Positions 6,569 to 12,889 of a DNA stretch of 12,889 nt are shown here, piece by piece. The notes under the pieces were generated by a model. The model searched no databases. It saw nothing but the letters and a program-made list of their open reading frames with translations, and was not told the origin of the DNA. Numbering within the stretch: position 1 is the first letter of the stretch; every line of letters starts with the position of its first letter. The translations under genes and the position numbers were made by a program. Source of the DNA: CAIWTU01 sp035686205 (GTDB lineage Bacteria; Desulfobacterota; Desulfuromonadia; Geobacterales; Geobacteraceae); the NCBI GenBank assembly GCA_035686205.1, contig DASRZQ010000229.1, forward strand, positions 1 through 12,889, written 5' to 3'.

Positions 6569-7750
6569 TCACGGCACCACTATCACGTCGCCCCGTTTCA
6601 GCTCTATGTTCGTGCTGACCCTGCCCTCGATCACATCGTCATAACGGAACGGAAGGACGACGGTTTTGCCCGATTCTTTTCTCAGCACCTTGATCTTGTT
6701 GCGGCTGGCGAACGGGTTGAGCCCCCCGGCCATGGCCAGCGCCTGGATCACGTCTATGTTGGCGTTCAGGACCTGCCGCCCCGGTGCGTTGACCCTCCCG
6801 ATAACGTAGATCAGCATGCTGTTTGACTGCTTGACCTCAATGCTGATCTCGGGCTCGGGATAATAGCGGACCAGCTTCCTGGCGATTTCGTCTTTAACCT
6901 GGCTGATCGTTCTGCCTGCCGCCTGTATCTTGCCGATCAACGGAAAGGAAATTGTTCCGTCGGCAAGAACAACGACCGTGCGGGACAGCATCTCGTCTTT
7001 CCATACGGAAATATCGAGAAAATCCCCCGGTCCGATTACGTATTCCGCATCCGCGGCGACCGGGACGGTCCCGGCGGAATCCGGCCCGCCGCCCGCGGAC
7101 GGAGCCGCTTTTTTCGCATCGGAGGTTGTTCCGGCTGAAACGGATACCGCCGGTTGACCCGATGCCGCGGACTGTACCGGTCCGCCGGTTTCGGTTTTCT
7201 TGAGTTCGGTGCTTTCGGGCTGTTGCGGAGCGGTTGCGGTCCGACCTGTCTTTTCTTCTGTGCGGCCGGTATTACCGGTTGCCGAGATTTGCACGGCGGC
7301 AGGCCTGTCTTGCCTGTTTTCAACATTCTCTTTCGGCAAATCCGGCGCCTTTGCGGTTACAGGAGCCGATCGGGGCACGGAGTCCTCTTTACGTGGTTGC
7401 CTGTCAACGGCCGTTTCCCGGGATTTTGTGGGGTTTTGTCCGGCAACGGGGGCTTCAGGACCGGTTGGAGAATCAGGTTGCCTTGAATCAACGGTTGCGG
7501 AAGGACCGGCACCGTCGCCCTTTTTGGTTTCGTCCTCGACGGTAGTGCGGCTGACCGGCGCAGCCTCTGATCCGGCCGGCTTTTTCTCCGTCGTTTCGGC
7601 CTTTTCCCGGTCCGGCACTGAAGTGCCGGCGGAATCTTCCCACAGGTCCCATTTGCCGGAGGCGAGCAATTCCGGGACGGCCGCCGGGACGGCGGCGGCA
7701 AGGCACGATATCAGGAACGTACAGGCAAGAACTGCTTTTATTCTGGGCAT
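6569..7750 (-). CDS. Polysaccharide export protein (Poly_export + SLBB) with long disordered linker
   Basis: This 393-residue exported protein belongs to the Wza/OPX family that passes polymer across the outer membrane. A signal sequence occupies about residues 1-25; LISC at 13-16 could be a lipobox, or signal peptidase I could cut after AVPAA. Residues about 35-234 are low-complexity (Pro, Thr, Glu, Lys, Ala, Ser, Gly) and look disordered. The Poly_export domain begins at 235 (AEYVIGPGDFLDISVWKDE, ADGTISFPLIGKIQAAGRT), followed by one SLBB region (YVIGRVNAPG, ALAMAGGLNPFA). It stops at RGDVIVVP, without the C-terminal helix that forms the Wza outer-membrane barrel. Short OPX proteins with this ending are known in XrtA/PEP-CTERM EPS loci, but those are near 200 residues; the linker doubles the length here. 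ATG 7750 has GAGG 6 bases upstream. The TPR gene precedes it by 123 bases. Confidence 0.9.
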   Translation of the reverse strand: MPRIKAVLACTFLISCLAAAVPAAVPELLASGKWDLWEDSAGTSVPDREKAETTEKKPAGSEAAPVSRTTVEDETKKGDGAGPSATVDSRQPDSPTGPEAPVAGQNPTKSRETAVDRQPRKEDSVPRSAPVTAKAPDLPKENVENRQDRPAAVQISATGNTGRTEEKTGRTATAPQQPESTELKKTETGGPVQSAASGQPAVSVSAGTTSDAKKAAPSAGGGPDSAGTVPVAADAEYVIGPGDFLDISVWKDEMLSRTVVVLADGTISFPLIGKIQAAGRTISQVKDEIARKLVRYYPEPEISIEVKQSNSMLIYVIGRVNAPGRQVLNANIDVIQALAMAGGLNPFASRNKIKVLRKESGKTVVLPFRYDDVIEGRVSTNIELKRGDVIVVP

Positions 7751-7794
7751 GACAATCCTCTTGGATATGTTAATTCAGCGACGCTACCATCTTT

Positions 7795-7803
7795 TCGTTA
7801 CAC
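7795..7803 (+). promoter_or_regulatory. Degenerate GTTACA box upstream of the export gene
   Basis: TCGTTACAC keeps the GTTACA core of TTGTTACAA with two outer mismatches. It lies about 45 bases before the export gene start and downstream of a TATAAT hexamer at 7825-7830. This is weak evidence on its own. Confidence 0.2.
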
Positions 7804-7824
7804 CCGGATTACAGATGCTTGAAA

Positions 7825-7830
7825 ATTATA
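7825..7830 (-). promoter_or_regulatory. Possible -10 element (TATAAT) before the export gene
   Basis: TATAAT lies in an AT-rich patch between the TPR gene stop and the export gene start, which would give a leader of about 65 bases. No acceptable -35 hexamer sits 16-18 bases upstream. A 7-bp inverted repeat (CCTGACG at 7842-7848 and CGTCAGG at 7872-7878) overlaps the TPR stop just before it, without a T tract. It may be an internal promoter; chance occurrence is quite possible. Confidence 0.3.
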
Positions 7831-7873
7831 TTAATTTGCTTCCTGACGTCCGGATTCAATCCCCCACAGGGCG

Positions 7874-10069
7874 TCAGGGCTTCGCCAGAATCATTCGCGC
7901 CTCATCCCTGCCGGCAAAGTCGCCTCCGGCGGAAACCGCTTTTTCGAGGTACTTCCTCGCCTCGGCCTTGTCGCCCTTTTTATACAGGCCCATTCCCAGG
8001 TGGTAATTGACGGTCCGGCTCCATGGAGCCATGGCGCGGGCGCGGGCGAGCTCCGCGACGGCCTTGTCCGTCTCGCCCTTCTTCAGGTAAATCCAGCCCA
8101 GAGTATCCAGGACCGTCGCCTCGCCGGGTTTTATCCGTTCGGCCCGCTGCGCCCAGTAAAGGGCCTCGTCCAGCCCCTTTCCCGTTGTGGCGCTCTCATT
8201 GATGAGAAAGGCCAGGTTATTTGCCGCCAGCCAGTTGTTCGGGTTGATAGCCATGACTTTCCGGTAATTCACGATGGCGTTCGGATAGTCGCGCAGGGCG
8301 TTAAAGACCTGACCCAGAAGGTCCAGGGCGATTTCATCCCTCGGATTGCGGGCGATCCTTGACTCACAGAGGGCTATCGCCCTGTCGGACCGGTTCCGGC
8401 GGATATTGAGACCGACCAGCGTGGAAAAGAGACCCTCCGATTGGGGGCTGAGCCTCACCGCCTGCTCCATTTCCCTGATCGCCCCGTCCACGTCCCCCCT
8501 GGCCAAACACAGTCCGCTCAATTTCACATATCCCAGGGGAAGTCCGGCTGCCCGCTTTTTGAGCGCCGAATACTCAACCTCCGCATTGCCGAAATCCTTG
8601 CGGAACATGAACAGATCGCCGAGGTCCGCCCTGGATTCCAGGTCGTCGGGGTTCGCGGCGATCAGCTTTCGCAGCTGATCCTCGGCCCGGCGGAAATCTT
8701 TCTGCTCCGCGTAAACGCGGACCGCCTCCCTCTGTATCTCCCGTGAACCGGGGTCGAGACCGAGCGCCTTCTGCAATGCCTCGTTGGCCAGCTTCGGATT
8801 CCTGTTCGCCATGTATGCATGGGCCAGGAAGACATATCCCATGGGCAACTGGGGGTAATCGGAAACGACGGCTCCGAATGACGCGACCGCATTCACCCCG
8901 TCCCCCTTCACCAGGCAGATCCTTCCCCTGGTGAAAAGAGCGTCGGCATTTTTCGGCTCGGTCTTCAGCACTTCATCGGTGATAGCCGATGCTTCGGCGA
9001 TTTTCCCCGCCGCCAACAGCCTCTTTGCCAGTTCGTTTTTGGCTCCGATGAGGTCGGCGTCCTTTTCCCTTTTGCCCAGTGTCAGGCACTCCCTCAGGAC
9101 GGCTATCCCCTCATCGCCCCTGTTCGAGGCAAAACAAATTCCGCTCAGGGCCAGGCGCAGCCTGATGCTTCCCGGCACGATGGTTATTCCCCGCTTCAGT
9201 TCACGTTCCGCATCTGTAAAACGGTCGCGGGCCGCGTAAAAGCCTGCAACCTGCAGGCGCCTGGCTTCATTCTTTTCATCGGCGGCGGTTATTTGCTCCA
9301 GCACCCCCGAAGCCTCCGCCTGCCTGCCCCTGTCCCAGAGGAAACCCGCCAGTCCGATACGATATGCCGGATTCCCCGGCTCCAGACCGATGACCTTCCG
9401 CATCATCGCCACGGCCTCCCCATCCCTTTTTTCCTGCTCATATAGGGCCGCAAGCTTCAGATATATGGGCGAACATCGGGGGTTGGCCTCAACCCCTCGC
9501 AGAAGGATATTTTCAGTCTTTTTCGGATCGCGGTCCTGCTCGTAAACCGTTGCCAGGAGCAGATATACGTCGGGTTTTCTGATTCCGCGGCCGACCATAC
9601 CCTCCAGGTGGAGCCGGGCCTTGTCGTTTTCTTTTTCCGCCACGAAGACCGCCCCCCTCAGAAGCAGCCCGTCGATGTTGCCCGGCTCCCGGCGCAGGAT
9701 CAGGTCTGACTTTTCCATGGCCTCCGCGAACTGGCGGACCGCAAGGAAGATGACGCCGAGTTCGTACTGGGCTTTCGAATTGGCCGGATCGAGTTCCGCC
9801 GCACGGCTGAAATCGCCGAAAGCCTCCTTCACGTTTCCCTTCATCATCGCGGCTTTTCCCAGCATGCGCCAGGCATCGGAGTATTTCGGGTCGACCTGGA
9901 CGGCGTTTTTGAATTCCAGGGAAGCCTTTACATAGTCTCCCTTGTCGAAAAGCGCCTTGCCTTTGCTGTAAAATTTCGCTTTTTTCGCCTCCGGGCTCGT
10001 GCAGCCAATTACCAGAAGCGCGCAAAAGCAGGCGACGGCACACCTGGACAAACTTCGTCCCTTCAACAC
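7874..10069 (-). CDS. TPR-repeat lipoprotein of the exopolysaccharide operon (PrsT-like)
   Basis: This protein of about 731 residues consists of a lipoprotein signal and roughly 20 tandem 34-residue TPR units. The signal has Arg/Lys, then CAVACFCALLVIGC with lipobox VIGC at Cys23. TPR signatures (W/Y-x2-LG, A-x-FR/K-x-AV-x-x-DP) recur across nearly the whole mature part. TPR lipoproteins in EPS operons serve as periplasmic scaffolds, as in AlgK, PgaA or the PEP-CTERM protein PrsT; the signal-plus-TPR layout and neighbours fit PrsT best. The start is not settled. GGAGG is followed by AAAT-GTG (10069) and then TTG (10066), so GTG has a 4-base and TTG a 7-base spacing; a TTG at 10129 gives an unlikely signal. 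It is the first gene of the EPS operon after the terminator at about 10251. Confidence 0.87.
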   Translation of the reverse strand: MLKGRSLSRCAVACFCALLVIGCTSPEAKKAKFYSKGKALFDKGDYVKASLEFKNAVQVDPKYSDAWRMLGKAAMMKGNVKEAFGDFSRAAELDPANSKAQYELGVIFLAVRQFAEAMEKSDLILRREPGNIDGLLLRGAVFVAEKENDKARLHLEGMVGRGIRKPDVYLLLATVYEQDRDPKKTENILLRGVEANPRCSPIYLKLAALYEQEKRDGEAVAMMRKVIGLEPGNPAYRIGLAGFLWDRGRQAEASGVLEQITAADEKNEARRLQVAGFYAARDRFTDAERELKRGITIVPGSIRLRLALSGICFASNRGDEGIAVLRECLTLGKREKDADLIGAKNELAKRLLAAGKIAEASAITDEVLKTEPKNADALFTRGRICLVKGDGVNAVASFGAVVSDYPQLPMGYVFLAHAYMANRNPKLANEALQKALGLDPGSREIQREAVRVYAEQKDFRRAEDQLRKLIAANPDDLESRADLGDLFMFRKDFGNAEVEYSALKKRAAGLPLGYVKLSGLCLARGDVDGAIREMEQAVRLSPQSEGLFSTLVGLNIRRNRSDRAIALCESRIARNPRDEIALDLLGQVFNALRDYPNAIVNYRKVMAINPNNWLAANNLAFLINESATTGKGLDEALYWAQRAERIKPGEATVLDTLGWIYLKKGETDKAVAELARARAMAPWSRTVNYHLGMGLYKKGDKAEARKYLEKAVSAGGDFAGRDEARMILAKP

Positions 10070-10180
10070 ATTTCCTCCATTGTCCACGGCTCGCGGCAGG
10101 TCCGGAAAAGCGCCCTTTCCCCGCCGCAATGGCCGCTATAGAAACCGGTACGGTTGTTTTTGAGAGATGTTAACAGCGGT

Positions 10181-10189
10181 TTGTTACAA
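10181..10189 (+). promoter_or_regulatory. TTGTTACAA near-palindrome upstream of the TPR gene
   Basis: This is an exact copy of the 9-base element TTGT-T-ACAA, flanked to give TTTGTTACAAA. It lies about 112 bases before the TPR start. A TATAAA on the minus strand at 10205-10200 lies just upstream, with no good -35, so the box would fall near a possible transcription start. It matches copies at 12058 and 12087. Confidence 0.4.
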
Positions 10190-10250
10190 ATGTGAGGAGT
10201 TTATATGAAGCTTTTAGAAATTCGCTTTTATTGGAAGGACTTAAATATGC

Positions 10251-10296
10251 AAAAAAGGCCAGAAAAACGGACATTCTCCGCTTTCCGGGCCTTTTC
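10251..10296 (-). terminator. Strong intrinsic terminator after the 22-mer repeat operon
   Basis: On the minus strand AAAAGGCC pairs with GGCCTTTT. After a single C/T mismatch, a further 10-bp stem (GGAAAGCGGA with TCCGTTTTTC, two G-T pairs) closes on a 5-base loop, GAATG. The stem is followed by a run of six T. This is a textbook Rho-independent terminator about 90 bases beyond the stop of the 268-residue repeat protein. The other strand ends with four T, so weak bidirectional use is possible. It separates the repeat-protein unit from the EPS operon. Confidence 0.9.
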
Positions 10297-10384
10297 ATAA
10301 ACTACTCCATCTCGTGCCTCTTCCGACACGTCGCAAATTGAATCAAGCACGATGATCAAGCAGAATCAGCAGGTAAACCGGCAA

Positions 10385-11191
10385 TCAGCCCTTGATCTTC
10401 CCCCTCGGAGTTTTTGCCGGAGAATGCTTTTTGGCCGGAGGTCTCTTTTTTTTCACCGGTTCGGCTTTCGCGGCGGAAACGGTCCCGGTGATTTTTTCCG
10501 CTTCGGGCTCTGAAATTTCCACCCCCGCGGCTTTTTCCGTTTCCGGCGCCGCGACTGCCTCTTCGGTGACATGTTCGACCGGCTTTTCCGGTGGCTTGGC
10601 TTCCGCGACTTTCGGCAACGCCGCCGAGGCTATTTCCTTCACCCCTTCCACCGCGCCGGTCATGAGCCCCCTGGCCGTCACCACGGTCGTTTTGCCGATC
10701 GCCGAAGCCGACTCGATGGCGCCGCAAACAAGGGTCTTCGCCACTTCTTCGAGGTTTCCGCCAACCTCCTTCGTCGCTTCCAGCACGCCGTCGGAGGTTG
10801 CCCTGGCGATCTGCGCCACGTCACCCCCCACGTCCGACGCCTCCTTCACCGCGCACCTGAATGTGTGGTCGGCGGCTGCAACGATATCTCCTCCCACATC
10901 ATGGACGCCCATGATTATCCCCTTGGCGATGTTTCGCGATGTGGACGCCAGACCGATGCCGACCGTTTCCGCGGCCCCTATGCCACCTTTCAGCACGTCC
11001 CTGGTAACGTTTATGAATCCTCCCGCAATCGAGCCCGCCGCCGTCAGCGCCGATGAGACGGTATTTCTGACGAGATCGACGATTGATTCCTGAATGCTGT
11101 TTGCCCCTTTTATGGAATTGATCAATTCCCGCTTGATTGTGGCGCCGGTTGTCCCAGAATCATGTGTTCCCGCCCCCGGTGGCCTCTCCAT
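10385..11191 (-). CDS. Unknown 22-residue-repeat protein B with Lys/Pro-rich C-terminal tail
   Basis: I do not recognise this 268-residue protein. Residues 18-193 are eight consecutive 22-residue repeats without gaps. Hydrophobic residues fall at repeat positions 2, 6, 9, 13, 16 and 20, glycine often at 8, and VGGD or similar at 16-19 (HDVGGDIV, SDVGGDVA, KEVGGNLE). Spacing of 4-3-4-3-4-4 equals two 11-residue units, as in amphipathic helices of apolipoproteins, synuclein and some LEA proteins. There is no signal peptide and no strong membrane segment. Residues 194-268 form an acidic then strongly basic tail (KKKRPPAKKHSPAKTPRGK) recalling histone H1. ATG 11191 follows AGGAG at 6 bases. It is 58% identical by hand count over the repeats to the gene upstream, so the pair arose by duplication. 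Surface-coating, lipid- or granule-binding roles are guesses. Confidence 0.88.
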   Translation of the reverse strand: MERPPGAGTHDSGTTGATIKRELINSIKGANSIQESIVDLVRNTVSSALTAAGSIAGGFINVTRDVLKGGIGAAETVGIGLASTSRNIAKGIIMGVHDVGGDIVAAADHTFRCAVKEASDVGGDVAQIARATSDGVLEATKEVGGNLEEVAKTLVCGAIESASAIGKTTVVTARGLMTGAVEGVKEIASAALPKVAEAKPPEKPVEHVTEEAVAAPETEKAAGVEISEPEAEKITGTVSAAKAEPVKKKRPPAKKHSPAKTPRGKIKG

Positions 11192-11309
11192 ATAAAACTC
11201 CTTTGCCGCCCTGAAACCATTCCTTTAAATGCCCGCTCCCCGGCAAATATGTTTCAGGCCGGCAGTCCCATCTGCCTTTTGATGCGCTTGTCCCTACCAT
11301 AAGCGTTTT

Positions 11310-11972
11310 TCATGCGGACGACGGCTCTGCCTCCTGTTTGGGGTGAGCGGCCCTCGGTTTCGGCAAAGCGGCCCCGGCCACGTCCTTGACCCCTTCGACT
11401 ACGCCGAACAGTATCTCCCTGACGGTCCTGATTGCGGAGTTACCCACCGTGCCCGCCGCGTCAATGGCGCCCGAAACAACGACTTTCGCCACCTCTTCCA
11501 CGTTTCCGCCGATTTCCTTTGTCGCTTCGAGAACTCCGTCGACGGTCCTTCGCGCCACGACCGCCACATCGCCGCCCACCTCGGCGGCCCCCTGCACGGC
11601 ACTCCTGACGGTCGTGCCGGCGGCTGAGATCACGTCGCCGCCCACATCACTCACGCCCATTATGATGCCTTTGGCGACGCTCTTGGTGCTTACGGTGAGG
11701 CCCGTCCCCACTTCTTCGGCGGCGGCTATGGCCCCTTTCAATACGTCCCTGGTGATGTTCACCCCTTCGGTCGCGACCGACCCCGTCGCCTGCAGGGTAT
11801 TGGATACCGTGTTCCTGACGAGGACGACAATCTCCGCCTCGATTTCATTTATCCCCTTGAGGCTGCCGACTATCCCTTCCTTTACCGTCGCTCCCGCTTT
11901 CCCTATCTTTTCCGCGCCCTTTGCCTGTTCCTCTTTCGCGGAACCTTCTTCCCCGGTGATTTCCTCTTTCAT
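11310..11972 (-). CDS. Unknown 22-residue-repeat protein A
   Basis: This 220-residue protein is a paralogue of the downstream gene. A charged N terminus (about 1-28, rich in Glu and Lys) precedes eight gapless 22-residue repeats (29-204) and a 16-residue tail. Repeats 4 to 6 share SDVGGDV, AEVGGDV and KEIGGNV at the same position. Repeat n of this protein matches repeat n of protein B better than its own neighbours (repeat 6: 17 of 22 identical), so the eight-repeat form existed before gene duplication. No signal peptide, cysteine or catalytic motif is seen. I chose ATG 11972 because AGGGGG precedes it by 6 bases and the likely transcription start is near 12006; ATG 11999 would have only a few leader bases and a poor ribosome site. 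It is first in a probable two-gene unit ending at the terminator near 10251. Confidence 0.87.
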   Translation of the reverse strand: MKEEITGEEGSAKEEQAKGAEKIGKAGATVKEGIVGSLKGINEIEAEIVVLVRNTVSNTLQATGSVATEGVNITRDVLKGAIAAAEEVGTGLTVSTKSVAKGIIMGVSDVGGDVISAAGTTVRSAVQGAAEVGGDVAVVARRTVDGVLEATKEIGGNVEEVAKVVVSGAIDAAGTVGNSAIRTVREILFGVVEGVKDVAGAALPKPRAAHPKQEAEPSSA

Positions 11973-12012
11973 TTGAAACCCCCTTTCCACGCCTTTCATA
12001 CTCCACCAGGTA

Positions 12013-12021
12013 ATTATACCA
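12013..12021 (-). promoter_or_regulatory. Extended -10 promoter (TGGTATAAT) of the 22-mer repeat unit
   Basis: The minus strand reads TGG-TATAAT, a perfect -10 hexamer with the TGn extension, within a small palindrome GGTATAATTACC. No good -35 exists at 16-18 bases (AAATGT, TAAATG, CTAAAT). Transcription would start near 12006, giving a leader of about 34 bases to ATG 11972. Extended -10 promoters with poor -35 elements often depend on an activator, and repeated boxes lie just upstream at 12048-12066. Confidence 0.55.
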
Positions 12022-12047
12022 TTCCATGAACATTACATTTAGTTTTA

Positions 12048-12066
12048 TTGTTGCAATTTGTTACAA
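12048..12066 (+). promoter_or_regulatory. Tandem TTGTTRCAA boxes upstream of the extended -10
   Basis: TTGTTGCAA (12048-12056) and TTGTTACAA (12058-12066) are spaced exactly 10 bases apart, one helical turn, so both would face the same side. Relative to a start near 12006 their centres lie at about -46 and -56, an activator position. Each is a near-palindrome, TTGT-N-RCAA. Binding protein unknown. Confidence 0.42.
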
Positions 12067-12086
12067 TTATGTAAATTTTTGTCGGC

Positions 12087-12095
12087 TTGTAACAA
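12087..12095 (+). promoter_or_regulatory. Upstream TTGTAACAA box
   Basis: TTGTAACAA is the reverse complement of TTGTTACAA. Its centre is 29 bases beyond the 12058 box, near -85 from the proposed start. It is the third copy in this control region. The rest of 12096-12247 is AT-rich then GC-rich sequence with a short hairpin (AATCCG at 12223, CGGATT at 12235) and no supported gene. Confidence 0.38.
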
Positions 12096-12247
12096 TCCGG
12101 TTTTTATAAAAATTCGATCAATATCGCCGGCCGGACTTCCACCGGGCTCATGCCGAGGCCGGTATCGAGAAGGGTAAGAATTTCAACTGTGCAGGAATTG
12201 GATCCGTCCGCTGAACCCGCGGAATCCGATATTACGGATTATCGCAT

Positions 12248-12817
12248 CTACTTCGTTTGAGGATTTTTACTCAACAACGCGGCGTGGCATCTGTTTATTT
12301 TTTGACGGCCTTCCAGGTGCAATCCAGCCTGTCCGGCGGCAGACAAGGTTTGTTCAAATTCACGAATCGAAACATGTCCTTTGGGTTCCGCGACGAGGCA
12401 CCTCGCCCCGGGTTTCAGCGAGCGGGAAATGTCGAGGAAAAACGCCCGTTCATCAGACGTCTCGTGTACTACGGCAAAAACCAGCGCAAAATCGACGGTT
12501 CCTTCAAATTCGCCCGGATCAAGAGAATCCGGTTTACACACCCGCGTGATTATCCTGTCCGCCAATCTTGCTTTCCCGGCGCGACTTTTCAGAGACTGAA
12601 GCATTTTTTCCTGGACATCGACGGCGAAAACCCTTCCGCCCGGCCCCACCATTTCGGCAAGCGGAAGCGTAAAGAAACCCATCCCGGGGCCGATATCAAG
12701 GACGGTCATCCCCTTTTCGACAAACGGGCACATGATCTTCTCGGGGTCATGCATCAACCGCCTGAACGGATTGACTAGCAAAAATCCCAGCCAGTACGGA
12801 CATACCCTGTGCGCCAT
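12248..12817 (-). CDS. Small class I SAM-dependent methyltransferase
   Basis: This 189-residue protein transfers a methyl group from S-adenosylmethionine to an unknown substrate. Motif I is VLDIGPGMGFF (39-49), the acidic ribose-binding end of strand 2 is VFAVDVQ with Asp67, and motif IV-like FALVFAVVHE (110-119) and post-motif SLKPGARCLVAEPKG (133-147) complete a Methyltransf_11/UbiE-like Rossmann core. The N-terminal helix region (PYWLGFLLVNPFRRLMHDPEKIM) resembles that of small quinone- or metalloid-methyltransferase relatives, but no substrate motif is clear. ATG 12817 overlaps the stop of the preceding frame as TAATG, suggesting translational coupling; a GGGGGG run lies about 10 bases upstream. 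It is not obviously linked to the EPS genes, and the promoter region at 12000-12110 separates it from them. Confidence 0.88.
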   Translation of the reverse strand: MAHRVCPYWLGFLLVNPFRRLMHDPEKIMCPFVEKGMTVLDIGPGMGFFTLPLAEMVGPGGRVFAVDVQEKMLQSLKSRAGKARLADRIITRVCKPDSLDPGEFEGTVDFALVFAVVHETSDERAFFLDISRSLKPGARCLVAEPKGHVSIREFEQTLSAAGQAGLHLEGRQKINRCHAALLSKNPQTK

Positions 12818-12889
12818 TATGGTTCGCCCCCCTGCGTTTCAACCGGGCGCGGATCAAACTGCGGCAGCTTTGCGCCGGATTTTTGATAA
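12817..12889 (-). CDS. C-terminal end of an unknown upstream gene (partial)
   Basis: One frame is open from the window edge to a TAA at 12819-12817 that overlaps the methyltransferase ATG (TAATG). The visible 23 residues end in LPQFDPRPVETQGGEP, too short to identify. Support is the stop-start overlap, which is typical of coupled genes, and the absence of stops. A non-coding origin cannot be excluded. Confidence 0.45.
   Translation of the reverse strand, partial: YQKSGAKLPQFDPRPVETQGGEP

Noticed and set aside
11281..11309. Possible hairpin terminator between the two 22-mer repeat genes (CGCTT and AAGCG arms)
   Set aside because: It has only a 5-bp stem with a long loop and no T tract; cotranscription to the strong terminator near 10251 is more likely.
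10613..11888. Phage tail tape-measure or transmembrane protein as explanation for the repeat genes
   Set aside because: No phage neighbours, the proteins are short, and the repeats are amphipathic rather than continuously hydrophobic.

Overview
The window is about 12.9 kb of GC-rich DNA. Every gene I can support lies on the minus strand, so transcription runs from high to low coordinates. The cell is Gram-negative: there are an outer-membrane-type polysaccharide export protein, an inner-membrane Wzz-type chain-length protein and a lipoprotein with a lipobox. The mix of CBS/PP2C partner-switching proteins, PAS kinase and a TPR-rich exopolysaccharide operon resembles Desulfobacterota (Geobacter/Desulfuromonas-like). 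That placement is an inference from gene style, not from a marker gene.

In transcription order: (1) 12889-12248, the tail of an unknown gene overlapping (TAATG) a small SAM-dependent methyltransferase. (2) 12247-10385, a control region followed by two paralogous genes of unknown function. Each encodes eight gapless 22-residue repeats; the second adds a Lys/Pro-rich tail and is followed by a strong intrinsic terminator (about 10251-10296). (3) 10250-3879, an exopolysaccharide secretion operon: a TPR lipoprotein with about 20 repeats, a Poly_export/SLBB export protein with a 200-residue disordered linker, a Wzz-type co-polymerase and a CpsD-type BY-kinase ATPase. The gene order and the short export protein ending in GDVIVVP recall exosortase (XrtA/PEP-CTERM)-associated EPS loci, but no exosortase is in the window. 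(4) 3878-3531, a gene-free stretch with a double-palindrome repeat. (5) 3530-1, a regulatory operon: a CBS-PP2C phosphatase (RsbU-like), a GHKL kinase with a receiver-like domain (RsbW-like), a STAS antagonist (RsbV-like, Ser56) and a membrane-bound PAS sensor cut by the window edge.

The likely logic is that the EPS genes make and export a polymer, while the partner-switching cassette senses a signal through CBS and PAS domains and changes the phosphorylation of the STAS protein. No sigma factor is present, so its output is unknown. A 9-bp near-palindrome, TTGTTACAA/TTGTAACAA, occurs in front of the 22-mer repeat operon and the TPR lipoprotein gene, with degenerate copies before the export and phosphatase genes, hinting at shared control.

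The least explained content is the pair of 22-residue-repeat proteins with their extended -10 promoter. Two arrays of 7-bp tandem repeats between the export and Wzz genes are also notable. I saw no tRNA, rRNA, CRISPR array, transposase or phage gene.
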